Translations under genes and position numbers: made by a program
The notes under the pieces: model-generated
What the model was told of the DNA's origin: nothing
Database searches by the model: none
What the model saw: only the letters and a program-made list of their open reading frames with translations
Assembly (NCBI RefSeq): GCF_025755255.1
Contig: NZ_JALIEB010000004.1
Location: 310,001-374,000 of the forward strand
Origin: Roseobacter sinensis
GTDB lineage: Bacteria; Pseudomonadota; Alphaproteobacteria; Rhodobacterales; Rhodobacteraceae
Direction of reading: 5' to 3'
DNA: 64,000 nt
Part shown: piece after piece, positions 8,939-17,255 of the stretch
How the letters are laid out: each line of letters opens with the position of its first letter
Position numbering within the stretch: the first letter of the stretch is position 1

Positions 8939-9673
8939 TCAGCTGGGCAGGCGGTGCCGCGTGCCTGTGTGCTGCCCGATCAACTGGCACCCGAGCGTGC
9001 GGGTCAGCGCCTCGGTCAGTTCCTCCAACGTCTCGGCCGAGGCATAGGTGCCGCCGGTGCGATCCGCGAGGCAGCGTGCGACGGTCACGCGGCGTTCATA
9101 ACCTTCGTCCTGCGGGTCGTCCCAGCCAAAGTGGTCGTCACGCACCTTGAAGCCGATCACATGCACGGTGAGGTCATGCGCCTCCGCTGCCAGGTCCGAG
9201 GCCAGCGCGCAGGGCTGGCCGTCGCAGGTCTCCTTGCCATCCGTCAGCAGCACGATCACGCCCGGCGCTGCGCGATAATTCAGCACCTCGGCGGCGCGTT
9301 CCACCGCCTTGGTCAACGGCGTCTCGCCCGCCGGTTGCAGCCGTTCGACCGCGTCGATGATCGGGCCGGCGGCATCTGCGCGCGGGCCAAATCTCAGCTC
9401 GATATGGCCACAGGCCTCGGGCTGGCCGGGACCATAGATCACCAGGCCCACGCGGCGCAAGGCGGCGATCTGGGGTATGCTGTCCTGCACCGCGCGGCGC
9501 GCTTCGAAAATACGCGGCTCATCCAGCAGGTTGAACCCCATCTCGGACATCGAGCCCGAGCCATCGAAGACCAGCATCGCGTCATCGGTGCAGCTTTGCG
9601 AGGCGATAAGCGGCCCGGCGGCCAGTGTCGCCACCGTGGCCAGCATCACGCCGAGAGATCGTTTTGCCGTCAT
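8939..9673 (-). CDS. VWA domain secreted protein
   Basis: A 244-residue protein with a signal peptide (MTAKRSLGVMLATVATLAAG, then PLIAS). A von Willebrand A domain fills most of the rest: the MIDAS motif DGSGSM near residue 38, the downstream threonine in AGETPLTKA, and the aspartate in LLTDGKETCDG. Such domains bind ligands or partner proteins through a metal ion, probably in the periplasm here. Six or more cysteines suggest disulfides. ATG at 9673 is preceded by AAGGAGG. It lies upstream of uvrB on the same strand, 84 bases from the uvrB start codon. Confidence 0.8.
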   Translation of the reverse strand: MTAKRSLGVMLATVATLAAGPLIASQSCTDDAMLVFDGSGSMSEMGFNLLDEPRIFEARRAVQDSIPQIAALRRVGLVIYGPGQPEACGHIELRFGPRADAAGPIIDAVERLQPAGETPLTKAVERAAEVLNYRAAPGVIVLLTDGKETCDGQPCALASDLAAEAHDLTVHVIGFKVRDDHFGWDDPQDEGYERRVTVARCLADRTGGTYASAETLEELTEALTRTLGCQLIGQHTGTRHRLPS

Positions 9674-9757
9674 GGGCGCCTCCTTCTCGAACTCTCGCAA
9701 ATGCCAGGCGGTGTGTCTATCCCGCCAAAATAGCGAGGCTTTGCAGCATTTGGCGTC

Positions 9758-9788
9758 TTGCTTCAGAACGGCAAATTGCCGATATAAG
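9758..9788 (+). promoter_or_regulatory. Candidate promoter of the NDUFS4-like gene
   Basis: TTGCTT (9758-9763) and an AT-rich -10-like block GATATAAG (9781-9788) lie about 30-50 bases upstream of the ATG at 9815. A 13-base palindrome, CGGCAAATTGCCG (9769-9781), falls in the spacer and could be an operator. Confidence 0.35.
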
Positions 9789-9814
9789 AGGCCGGAGATC
9801 TGAGGAGTTCTGCC

Positions 9815-10126
9815 ATGCGTGCGCGCATCTATCAGCCTGCAAAAACCGCCATGCAGTCAGGCACCGCCAAGACGCATGACTGGGTGCTGGAGTTCGCGCC
9901 CGCGTCGGCGCGTCAGGTGGATCCGCTCATGGGCTGGACGTCGTCGAGCGATACGCAAAGCCAGGTACGGCTGCGTTTCGAGACAAAGGAAGAGGCCGTC
10001 GAATACGCCCGGGACAATGGTATCGAGGCCATCGTGCAAGAGCCCAAGAAGCGTCGCCCGAACATTCGCCCCGGGGGATATGGTGAGAACTTCGCCACTG
10101 GCCGGCGCGGCGCCTGGACCCATTGA
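9815..10126 (+). CDS. NADH dehydrogenase accessory subunit, NDUFS4-like (ETC complex I)
   Basis: A 103-residue protein of the ETC_C1_NDUFS4 family (18 kDa complex I subunit). Visible family features are [43 protein letters not shown] and the C-terminal [15 protein letters not shown]. In mitochondria and alphaproteobacteria the protein sits on the peripheral arm near the NADH-oxidising module. ATG at 9815 follows a GAGGAG Shine-Dalgarno. The stop codon overlaps the TTG start of the following acetyltransferase gene, implying translational coupling. Confidence 0.88.
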   Translation: MRARIYQPAKTAMQSGTAKTHDWVLEFAPASARQVDPLMGWTSSSDTQSQVRLRFETKEEAVEYARDNGIEAIVQEPKKRRPNIRPGGYGENFATGRRGAWTH

Positions 10127-10581
10127 TCGATATCCGGCGGGCTGATCCGGCCGCTCCGCCTGTTGTTGCTCTGATCGAAGCGCACAACGCCCATGGCGAT
10201 GCGCACTACCCCGCCGAAAGCAACCACCATCTGACACCGCAGGACTATGCCGACAGCGATGTGATGCTCTGGGTGGCGTGGCGCGGGCAGCAGTGTCTTG
10301 GCATGGCGGGGTTGCAGCCGCTGTCGCCTGACGCGGGCGAGGTCAAATCCATGCATGTGGCCGACATCGCGCGAGGTCAAGGCGTGGCCAACGCATTGAT
10401 CGCTCATGTCATCGCGGCGGCGCGCGAGATGGGTCTGCGGAGTCTCTGGCTGGAAACCGGCAGCCGCGAGGCCTCTGCCGCGGCGCGCCGGCTCTATGAG
10501 AAGCATGGCTTCCGCTACACGGATCCATTCGGCTCGTACACGCATGACCCCGAAAGCGTTTTCATGACCCGCACGATCTGA
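10123..10581 (+). CDS. GNAT family N-acetyltransferase
   Basis: A 152-residue protein with the acetyl-CoA binding signature [20 protein letters not shown] (motif A, around residues 77-96) and the motif B-like [19 protein letters not shown] toward the C terminus. It transfers an acyl group from acyl-CoA to an unknown amine. The TTG start at 10123 overlaps the TGA of the NDUFS4-like gene, so the two are probably coupled. Its substrate cannot be inferred; modification of a protein or small molecule are both possible. Confidence 0.85.
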   Translation: MIDIRRADPAAPPVVALIEAHNAHGDAHYPAESNHHLTPQDYADSDVMLWVAWRGQQCLGMAGLQPLSPDAGEVKSMHVADIARGQGVANALIAHVIAAAREMGLRSLWLETGSREASAAARRLYEKHGFRYTDPFGSYTHDPESVFMTRTI

Positions 10582-10623
10582 GACTTGCGTGGGCCGCTTC
10601 GCTGCGGCATGAGTGACACCAGC

Positions 10624-10700
10624 GGTCCCTTAGCTCAACTGGATAGAGCAGCTGACTTCTAATCAGCAGGTTGAGGGTTCGAGTCCTTCAGGGATCGCCA
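10624..10700 (+). tRNA. tRNA-Arg (anticodon TCT)
   Basis: A 77-base cloverleaf ending in an encoded CCA. The acceptor arm GGTCCCT pairs with AGGGATC (one G-T pair), the anticodon arm GCTGA/TCAGC frames the loop CTTCTAA giving anticodon TCT (reads AGA), and the T loop is GGTTCGAGTCC. It stands alone between the GNAT gene and the convergent EEP gene. Confidence 0.97.
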
Positions 10701-10713
10701 CCCGCCCTTGTTT

Positions 10714-11694
10714 TTATGGGTCCAGCCCGGTGATAGTGATGACCGCCTTCATCGGAAAATGATCCGAGCCGACATGCTCCAGCCGCCCGAAGGAGACGAG
10801 TTCGACGCCGCGCGTCAGGTAAAGCTGGTCGATCGGGAAGCGCATGATCCATGAATGTGCGTCGAAGCTCGGCAGCATCCCGCGGCCCACGCGCGGGTCG
10901 CGAAAGTCGCCGTAGCGTTTGAACCGCTCCGCCGTCCAGGACCAGGCCACATCGTTGAAATCCCCCATGGCCACCACGGGCAGTACAGTTCGGTCGGCCA
11001 TCTGCGCCGCGCGCTTGATCTGGGCATCGCGCGCCTCGGTGTCGGTGCCAGGCACCGGGGGCTTCGGATGCAGACCGACAAAGAAGAAATCCCCCGTTGG
11101 CGCCGTCAGCTGCGACAGCACCGCAGGCGTGTCGTCATCACTCAGAAACACCATCTCAGCCCGGGTGACGGGCAGGCGCGTCGCAAAGACTGCGCCGTAG
11201 TAGTTCGAGAGCGGATGCCGCAGTACCGTCTCGTAGCGGGCCAGCTGGTCTTCGACCGCATCAACCCAGGTCTGATCCGTTTCCATCAGGAACAGCACGT
11301 CGGGGTCTTCGCGGTCGATCAGCGCGCGCAACCGGTCGTGGTCGGTGTTTTCCATCAGAACGTTGACCGCGAGGATGGAGACCTGCGCGTCCGCCGGCGT
11401 ATCGGGCGCAAGCGCCAGCTCGGTCCGGACCAGCGGTGTGTAGGGCAGCACCCGGTATCCCTGATAGAGCGCACAGCAGATCAGGATCACCGCGCCGATG
11501 CGCGGCGGAGTGCCAGCGAGATAGAGCCCAAGGCCAGCGGTCAGCAGTGCGACACAGGCGATATGTACGCGCGGAAAGTCCCAGCCGCGCACCCACCACA
11601 AGGCGCTGTGGGTCAGCGGCGCCAGCGTCGTGAAGAGCACCAGGGCCACGAGTATCCAGAACAAGAGGGTGAGACCGAAATACATATCCTGCAT
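10714..11694 (-). CDS. Membrane-anchored endonuclease/exonuclease/phosphatase family protein
   Basis: A 326-residue protein. Three hydrophobic segments lie in the first 95 residues (FGLTLLFWILVALVLFTTLA, HIACVALLTAGLGLYLAG, IGAVILICCALYQGYRVL), followed by an EEP-fold catalytic domain. Catalytic landmarks are the asparagine in ILAVNVLMEN, the glutamate in LFLMETDQTW, HPKPP, MGDFNDVAW and the terminal GSDHFPM. The layout matches the YafD-type membrane EEP proteins; the substrate (nucleic acid, lipid or phosphodiester) is unknown. It lies downstream of the gtr-type operon but is separated by a likely terminator. Confidence 0.82.
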   Translation of the reverse strand: MQDMYFGLTLLFWILVALVLFTTLAPLTHSALWWVRGWDFPRVHIACVALLTAGLGLYLAGTPPRIGAVILICCALYQGYRVLPYTPLVRTELALAPDTPADAQVSILAVNVLMENTDHDRLRALIDREDPDVLFLMETDQTWVDAVEDQLARYETVLRHPLSNYYGAVFATRLPVTRAEMVFLSDDDTPAVLSQLTAPTGDFFFVGLHPKPPVPGTDTEARDAQIKRAAQMADRTVLPVVAMGDFNDVAWSWTAERFKRYGDFRDPRVGRGMLPSFDAHSWIMRFPIDQLYLTRGVELVSFGRLEHVGSDHFPMKAVITITGLDP

Positions 11695-11745
11695 ACTCGC
11701 TTCTGACGACGGCCGCGCGCCGGACACGCCCTGGTGTCAACCACG

Positions 11746-11803
11746 CTGCCAGGGGATTGTTCCCCAGGCAGAGGCGAATTTGAAGGCCCAATGTGGTGGG
11801 CCT
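11746..11803 (-). terminator. Two consecutive hairpins after the gtr-type operon
   Basis: On the minus strand, a 7-bp stem (11784-11790 with 11797-11803) begins at the stop codon of the glucosyltransferase gene. A second stem (11746-11756 with 11761-11771, one mismatch, 4-base loop) follows. There is no long T run, so termination may be partial. Confidence 0.4.
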
Positions 11804-13217
11804 AGCGGGGTCGTTCGGCCCCGTCGTCGGGTACGATGACCCGCGTCGTGTCACCGGTTCGCAATACCTGCCAGCCGGCGGATGTGTGAGGCGGCAGGTC
11901 ACCACAGTCGATCCCAGTCGGCTGGCAGAGGACGATCCGGTGCCCGCTGAACTGTTCCAGCCGGTAGGCAAGCGCCTGATCCGATTGGATGCCTGCTGAC
12001 TGGCCCGCGGCACTTTGCGTTGCACGGCCGACGACATGCACGGGCCCCGGCAGGTTGGCCAGCGCAAGGCCGATGCTGCGGGTTTGTGTCTGCCACTGCT
12101 GGAAGCCCGCATAGCGCTGGTGAGTGACCGCGCCATAGGCCAACGTGAGGATTGCGGCCGCAACCACGCCGAGGCGGGACAGGGGTGTCTGGTCTTGGCT
12201 CAGCAGTTGCGCGCCGCGGACCAAAATCGCGGCGTAGAACACCCAGAGGAAGATCATCGCCCGGGGCGGCACCAGAACGCCGAGTTTGGCAGCCTGCACC
12301 ACGACGAGGGCGAGCCCCGTCAGCAGTCCCGTGGCGAAGTACACGAGTTCCATCGGTGCCCGGCGGATCATCACGAGGGCCGCACCAAGCAAGCAACCGC
12401 CATGGACCAGAAGCAGCGGTATCGACCCCAACATCGCCTTCTCGAAGAACCGTGCAAAGGAGGTCTGCACCCAGGACAGATTGGCCCAGAGCCCCGCGAT
12501 GCTCTCGGCGGGTTCGGCCTCGCGCCACTCTGCCAGTGGCACGCCGAAGATGCCATGCACCTGCCAGTTCAACGCATAGGTAATGAGGACCGCGCCAATG
12601 AAGCTGGCGGAGAACAGCGACAGCAGGCCGAAGAGGTCGCGCAGAGACCTCCTCTGCGTTGCGGCCAGGCAGAGCGCCAGCAGCAGGAGGGGATAGGTGG
12701 TGTAAGCCATGAAGGTGGCGACGATGAAGACGGGCAGCAGCCGCCGCGCCGTCGGCTGGGGGCTGCAACAGACGATCACCCCGTACAGTGCGACAAGCGC
12801 AAGGCCGGGCAGCAGCGTGTTGAACCACAATGAGATCAGCGTCGCCGGCGGCGCGACAAGGATCAGCGCCGCCATGAGCGCGGCCGCGGGCACCGATTTG
12901 TCCTGCCGTGTCGCTGCGACCGCAAGGGCGGTTGCGAAAATCGCCCAACAGATCTGGTACAGGGCGAAGTTCAACCAGGCGGGCGTGATCATGTCACGCA
13001 GATGCCAGACATAGTTCAGCCAGCGCCCCTCATGCAGGGTCTTGTTCCAGAAGGCATCCGCATGGCCGAGCAGGGCGGGGAAGTCGTCATGGCGGATCAT
13101 CGGGTCGCGCAGGTTCGGCAGCGAGATGAGGGCGATGACCCCGAGCGCCAGCCAGAAGACCGGAGGGATCCGGAGCGGCATCCGCGTCGGCGCCTCTGTC
13201 ATCTCCGCCATCGCCAT
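11802..13217 (-). CDS. Polytopic membrane protein, GtrII-like glucosyltransferase candidate
   Basis: A 471-residue protein with about ten transmembrane helices. The first periplasmic loop after helix 1 carries acidic residues in the pattern NLRDPMIRHDDFPALLGHAD, typical of GT-C fold glycosyltransferases such as the Glucos_trans_II family that decorate O-antigen with prenyl-phosphate glucose. The C-terminal ~90 residues are a soluble, probably periplasmic domain. ATG at 13217 was chosen because it is the first in-frame ATG after the upstream methyltransferase stop. It is last in an operon with gtrB- and gtrA-like genes, which is the main support for the function. Confidence 0.65.
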   Translation of the reverse strand: MAMAEMTEAPTRMPLRIPPVFWLALGVIALISLPNLRDPMIRHDDFPALLGHADAFWNKTLHEGRWLNYVWHLRDMITPAWLNFALYQICWAIFATALAVAATRQDKSVPAAALMAALILVAPPATLISLWFNTLLPGLALVALYGVIVCCSPQPTARRLLPVFIVATFMAYTTYPLLLLALCLAATQRRSLRDLFGLLSLFSASFIGAVLITYALNWQVHGIFGVPLAEWREAEPAESIAGLWANLSWVQTSFARFFEKAMLGSIPLLLVHGGCLLGAALVMIRRAPMELVYFATGLLTGLALVVVQAAKLGVLVPPRAMIFLWVFYAAILVRGAQLLSQDQTPLSRLGVVAAAILTLAYGAVTHQRYAGFQQWQTQTRSIGLALANLPGPVHVVGRATQSAAGQSAGIQSDQALAYRLEQFSGHRIVLCQPTGIDCGDLPPHTSAGWQVLRTGDTTRVIVPDDGAERPR

Positions 13218-13221
13218 CGGA

Positions 13222-13995
13222 TCAGGCCGAGGCGTGCGCGCGGGCGGCGGCGGAACGCGCCCGGCGGGCCAGCAACGCGGCGCGCAGTTGGGCGATGCGG
13301 GTGACGGCGGGCTGTGGCAAGCGGCCAAGCACCGCACAGCGCAGGCGCCACAAGGCGTCGCCGCCGTTCTTCACCGCGGTTCCGGCGGGCACCTCATGGT
13401 GCAGCACCGCTTCCGGCAGCCCGGCCCGGCCCGCGTCGTTCACATAGAGGATCGTATTGTAGCGATACCAGGGCGCCACCGCCCGATTGTGGTGCAGATG
13501 CGGGCGCACACAGTCATAGGCGCGATACCCGCGCGCCTCGAACAGCCCTTGCCAATAGGAGAGCGGCCGCTCGTTAATGTGAAACTCGCCGCCCTGTCCC
13601 ACAACCGCGGCGGAAAACAACACACGGTCGGACGCCGTGGTGAGGCTCTGCACCAGCGTCTCGGCTGCATCGGCGGGCAGGTGCTCGCCCACCTCGAGGC
13701 TCTGTGCAAGGTCAAAGCGGCGCCCGGTGGCAAGCGGCCGGGTCAGATCGGTTGGCAGGAACGCGTCACGCGCGATCTCGAGCGTGTCCGGGTCGACATA
13801 CGCGCCATCGGCGCCGAGCACATCCGCAGCACTCGCGCGCTGCCATTCGTCGAGCCAGACGCCCCGGCCACAGCCCAGATCGATAACGCTCGCCGGGCGC
13901 AGCTGCGGGGAGAGCAGCTGCGTGACACTCTGTGCCGAGGCGCGCGCGCTTGCGTCGATGTAGTCGAAGAAGGTGCCGCTGTAGATGTGGCTCAT
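13222..13995 (-). CDS. Class I SAM-dependent methyltransferase
   Basis: A 257-residue protein with motif I VIDLGCGRGVW near residue 37 and the acidic strand-2 region DVLGADGAYVD, followed by FDLAQSLEVGEHLP, typical of Methyltransf_23-type enzymes. It likely methylates a sugar or lipid-linked intermediate, given its position between gtrA-like and glucosyltransferase genes. ATG at 13995 overlaps the gtrA stop as ATGA, indicating coupling. The C-terminal ~50 residues are alanine/arginine-rich and unassigned. Confidence 0.82.
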   Translation of the reverse strand: MSHIYSGTFFDYIDASARASAQSVTQLLSPQLRPASVIDLGCGRGVWLDEWQRASAADVLGADGAYVDPDTLEIARDAFLPTDLTRPLATGRRFDLAQSLEVGEHLPADAAETLVQSLTTASDRVLFSAAVVGQGGEFHINERPLSYWQGLFEARGYRAYDCVRPHLHHNRAVAPWYRYNTILYVNDAGRAGLPEAVLHHEVPAGTAVKNGGDALWRLRCAVLGRLPQPAVTRIAQLRAALLARRARSAAARAHASA

Positions 13996-14378
13996 AACGG
14001 CGTGCCTCCCACTTTGTGCCCTGCAAAGACCCAGGCGCTCATGACGATGTAGTTCTGCACCGGCAGCACCACCGTGACCATGAGCGCCGCGGCCCAGTCG
14101 GGCAGCGCGAGGCTCGGCGCGAGCCAGCCGGTGATCAGCGCGGAGGTTACAAACCCCAGACCCACCATCGCGCCAAAGCGCGCCATCTGTACGTTGTCGA
14201 GCAGGCGCTTGCGAAAGGTGAACCCGGCCTGACCGGCATATTGCAGGCAGATGGCGAGCCCGAAGGCAAGCGTATTGGCCCAGCCGCGCGACAGATCGAG
14301 CGCGAGAAAGCCCAGGTAGAGCAGCAGATAGCTCAGCGCCACGAGGCCGCCGATCAGGGCAAAGCGCAGCATCTGCAT
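13992..14378 (-). CDS. GtrA family membrane protein (probable polyprenyl-sugar flippase)
   Basis: A 128-residue protein with four transmembrane helices (MLRFALIGGLVALSYLLLYL, TLAFGLAICLQYAGQAGFTF, FGAMVGLGFVTSALITGWLA, WAAALMVTVVLPVQNYIVMS). The GtrA signature is present: RF.lvG at the N terminus and an aromatic FTFRKR after helix 2. Family members are thought to flip prenyl-phosphate sugars across the inner membrane. Its ATG overlaps the gtrB stop and its stop overlaps the methyltransferase start, so the operon is tightly packed. Confidence 0.85.
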   Translation of the reverse strand: MQMLRFALIGGLVALSYLLLYLGFLALDLSRGWANTLAFGLAICLQYAGQAGFTFRKRLLDNVQMARFGAMVGLGFVTSALITGWLAPSLALPDWAAALMVTVVLPVQNYIVMSAWVFAGHKVGGTPL

Positions 14379-15328
14379 CAGGCGGACTTCCGTACAGCGG
14401 GCTTGGGAGGCTCCCGCGACTCCTCGCTGACGAAATAGAGCGGGCGGTTCTTGGCCTCGGTATAGAGGCGCCCAATGTATTCGCCCATGATCCCGAGCGT
14501 AAGCAACTGCACGCCCGAGAAGAAGCCGATCGCCAGCACCACCGAGGCCCAGCCCGGAGCCGTCTGGTACAGGATCAGCGAATAGGCAACGTAGATCGCC
14601 ATGAGCGCGGTGATACCGAGGCTCGCAAAGGCGAGGCGCGTGGCGAGCTTCAGCGGTTTGGTCGAGAAAGAGGTCATCGCGTCGATGGCAAAGCGCAGCA
14701 TAGCGCGGAAGGGGTATTTCGTCTCGCCCGTCTCGCGCGGTGCACGAGAGTATTCGATGCCGATCTGACGGAACCCGGCCCAAGCGAACATGCCGCGGAC
14801 AAACCGCGCGCGTTCGGGCATGGCCAGAACCGCATCGAGCGTCTTGCGGTTCACCAGGCGAAAGTCACCGGTGTCGTGCGGGATCGGCACGTCCGACAGC
14901 GCGTTCAGCAGCCGGTAGAAGAGATGCGCCGTGGCGCGCTTGAACAGGCTCTCGCCCTGTCGTTCGATGCGGCGGCCGTAGACGACGTCATAGCCCTGGT
15001 CCATCATCCGCATCATGTCGCCGAGCAGTTCGGGCGGATCTTGAAGATCGGCATCAAGCATCATGATCCGCTCGCCCTGTGCGGCTTCCAGCCCCGCCGT
15101 CAACGCGATCTGGTGACCTCGGTTGGCCGAGAGCCGCACGCCGACGAGGTTGGGGCAGAACAGCCGGGCGTCCTGAATCGCTTCCCAGGTGCCATCGCTG
15201 GACCCATCATCAACGAGCACGATCTCCGCCGCGTCTTGCCAGGGCGCAATCGCTGCCGACAGCCTGTCGAGCAACGTCGGGATGATGTCTTCTTCGTTCA
15301 TGCAAGGAACGACGATCGACAGAAACAT
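14378..15328 (-). CDS. Glycosyltransferase family 2, GtrB/DPMS-like
   Basis: A 316-residue inner-membrane enzyme that would transfer a sugar from a nucleotide donor to a polyprenyl phosphate. The GT-A domain is at residues 1-215, with FLSIVVPCMNEED, VLVDDGSSDGTW and the metal-binding LDADLQDPPE. Two C-terminal transmembrane helices follow (LGITALMAIYVAYSLILYQ, VVLAIGFFSGVQLLTLGIMG), then the GEYIGRLYTEAKNRP motif usual for GtrB. It is first in the gtrB-gtrA-methyltransferase-glucosyltransferase operon, matching the three-component glucosylation systems known from O-antigen modification. Confidence 0.9.
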   Translation of the reverse strand: MFLSIVVPCMNEEDIIPTLLDRLSAAIAPWQDAAEIVLVDDGSSDGTWEAIQDARLFCPNLVGVRLSANRGHQIALTAGLEAAQGERIMMLDADLQDPPELLGDMMRMMDQGYDVVYGRRIERQGESLFKRATAHLFYRLLNALSDVPIPHDTGDFRLVNRKTLDAVLAMPERARFVRGMFAWAGFRQIGIEYSRAPRETGETKYPFRAMLRFAIDAMTSFSTKPLKLATRLAFASLGITALMAIYVAYSLILYQTAPGWASVVLAIGFFSGVQLLTLGIMGEYIGRLYTEAKNRPLYFVSEESREPPKPAVRKSA

Positions 15329-15486
15329 GGTGCGGCCCCGCGCGATTTGACTCGCCGCAAAATTAGCCAGGCAATACGGTGGGAATAAGGCGATTTCAGC
15401 ACGAAACTGCGAAAGCGCGACCGTCGGATTGTCGGTGGATTGGAAAAACAGTGTTCACAAAGCCGCGTTTCGAACGGCAAAAACCC

Positions 15487-15786
15487 TTAGATATCAAGTT
15501 CTCCCACCAGCGCCGCCCAAGAGGCGCCGTGCATGTCCCGATCCACGAGGGCACCCTGAACGGTTGGGCGTGGCAGTGAGAACTTAACCACGTTCAGGTC
15601 CGGGATGTCGAAGCGTTTGACCGTCTGGCTGTCCGCGTCGAACACGCTCGCGATGCGGGTCGTGGCGAGGTCGCGGCTGACCCGGACGTAGGCCTCGGGG
15701 CTGCCGCAGAAGATGTCGATGGTCAGCCAGAAGGGCCCTGCATTCTTGCTGCGGACTTTGCTGACGAGGGTGCGCAACTCAGCCAA
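15487..15786 (-). CDS. DUF4387 protein, partner of AtuA-like protein
   Basis: A 99-residue protein. VRSKNAGPFWLTIDIF near the N terminus and the C-terminal SLPRPTVQGALVDRDMHGAS match the DUF4387 family. DUF4387 genes regularly accompany DUF1446/AtuA genes, and the two are thought to form one enzyme or complex whose reaction is not well established. The start codon overlaps the end of the AtuA-like gene by 8 bases, so translation is coupled. Together they follow tctCBA, suggesting action on the imported carboxylate. Confidence 0.8.
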   Translation of the reverse strand: MAELRTLVSKVRSKNAGPFWLTIDIFCGSPEAYVRVSRDLATTRIASVFDADSQTVKRFDIPDLNVVKFSLPRPTVQGALVDRDMHGASWAALVGELDI

Positions 15787-17134
15787 TGTGAACCACCTCT
15801 AGCCGGAACGCCTCCATCGGGTCGTCCAGATGCAGCACGTGATGCAGTGCAAATTCATAGACCACACCCTGGTGCATGTCGGGCGGCGAGAAGAGAAAGG
15901 CGAAGGTCGGTTGCTCTTCTTCCTGTGTCAGCGGGTGGTGCAGCAGATATGGGTTGAGGAGTTTGCCGATCTCGGCCGCCTGCGCCTCCGAGGGTGCCGT
16001 GACGATCCCGATCACCCCGATTTCCACCGGGTCGCCCTTGCGCGTTTCCAAGGCGCCGAAGCTGGCCGAGTGGCCCATCAGGCGGATCTCCAGCGTGAAG
16101 TCCTCCGGCCCAAGTCCCATCCGGTTCATCACCTTCGCGGAGCATTTCCCAACGATGTCATCCGCCCAGGCGGCAGCGTTCGCCACATAATGCGGGTCGC
16201 GCAGCAGCGCCAGCAGCACCGTGCGGCAGCCCGCGGGCCGCGCGCCTTCGAGTTTGACGGTATAGCGGTCGGACGGCACCCATTCCGACCCTTCAACCCG
16301 CACCGAGCTGTCGTCGAGCGCGGTGTAGCGCGCCTGCGTCACGTCCAGATGCCCGCCCGGTTCATGCAGGATGAAGGGGTCGGAGTTTTCATAGAGCATG
16401 TGGGCCGAGACCGTCTGCGGGCTGGCATGCGCGCCGTCTGCCAGCGGGGTCACGGTGAAGCCCGCGTCGTCGAAGTCGATGAGGATCACGCCGGATTGCG
16501 GATTGGTCGCACAGAGCGCACCGCACTCGCCGATCTTCGCCCCGTGCCAGGCGCCGCCCGCGTGACACCCTTGCATCAGTGGCAGCGCGGCGATGATCGC
16601 CGTGTCGGTGGTGCGCCCGGCGATGATGATATCCGCTCCGGTTTGCAGGGCCGCAGCGATCTGCTCAGCCCCGGCCAGGGCCACGATGTTGGTGCAGGCG
16701 CGAATATCGTCTTCAGCGATGTCAGGCGCGCCGGGCAGGGGTGTGATCGCTCCCTCGGCGAAGGTATTTGCGATCCAATCTGGGTCTTGCGAGGAGCGCA
16801 GCACTGCGACCTTGAGAGGCGTGCCCTGCTCGGCCGCAATCTCGCCGGTGATGTCGAGCATCCAGTCCAACGCACTGTCGGTCCCGCATGTTCCGGCTGT
16901 GCCGATGACCAGCGGGACACCAGCCTCGGCACGAGCGTGCATCAAGCCCGCCCATTCCGTCTTGGTCGAGGCGCGGGCGTACTTCGAAACGCCGCGCCCA
17001 AGGTAAGACGGCCCGCTGTCCGTTGAGCCACCGTCGATGGCAATGATGTCTGGCGTGGCCGCAATGCCGCGGGCAAGTGCCTCTGGATCATAATTGAGGC
17101 CCAAGGCGCCGGACGGAACAAGAACCCGTGTCAT
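15779..17134 (-). CDS. AtuA / DUF1446 family acyclic terpene utilisation-like protein
   Basis: A 451-residue protein beginning MTRVLVPSGALGLNYDPEAL. The N-terminal region has glycine-rich loops (IDGGSTDSGPSYLG, IGTAGTCGTDSALDW, IIAGRTTDTAI) found in the AtuA/DUF1446 family, which is named after a gene needed for citronellol and geraniol degradation in Pseudomonas. Here the context is a tripartite tricarboxylate transporter rather than terpene genes, so the substrate is probably a carboxylic acid. The biochemical reaction is not established. Start ATG at 17134. A 121-base spacer filled with hairpins separates it from tctA. Confidence 0.8.
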   Translation of the reverse strand: MTRVLVPSGALGLNYDPEALARGIAATPDIIAIDGGSTDSGPSYLGRGVSKYARASTKTEWAGLMHARAEAGVPLVIGTAGTCGTDSALDWMLDITGEIAAEQGTPLKVAVLRSSQDPDWIANTFAEGAITPLPGAPDIAEDDIRACTNIVALAGAEQIAAALQTGADIIIAGRTTDTAIIAALPLMQGCHAGGAWHGAKIGECGALCATNPQSGVILIDFDDAGFTVTPLADGAHASPQTVSAHMLYENSDPFILHEPGGHLDVTQARYTALDDSSVRVEGSEWVPSDRYTVKLEGARPAGCRTVLLALLRDPHYVANAAAWADDIVGKCSAKVMNRMGLGPEDFTLEIRLMGHSASFGALETRKGDPVEIGVIGIVTAPSEAQAAEIGKLLNPYLLHHPLTQEEEQPTFAFLFSPPDMHQGVVYEFALHHVLHLDDPMEAFRLEVVHIG

Positions 17135-17164
17135 ATACGCCGCCCTTGCAGTGGAGCGCAGGGT

Positions 17165-17253
17165 GCCGGGGTGCCGGCGGGCGCGGGCCTTGGCCCGCGC
17201 CCGCCGGCACCCCGGCTAAGCCCGGCAAAGCCGGGCAGGACGGCTACGCCGTC
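17165..17253 (-). repeat. Array of three hairpins between tctA and the AtuA-like gene
   Basis: Three inverted repeats fill the intercistronic spacer. The first has perfect 25-bp arms at 17165-17189 and 17192-17216 with a 2-base centre. The second is GCCCGGC-AAA-GCCGGGC (17220-17236). The third is GACGGC-TAC-GCCGTC (17239-17253). None has a T run. It could be an mRNA stabiliser, a processing site, partial attenuation, or a REP-like extragenic palindrome. Confidence 0.8.
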
Positions 17254-17255
17254 CA

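Noticed and set aside
10592-10609. Small stem-loop GCCGC/GCGGC between the GNAT gene and tRNA-Arg as a terminator
   Set aside because: Five base pairs and no T run; such stems are frequent by chance at this GC content.
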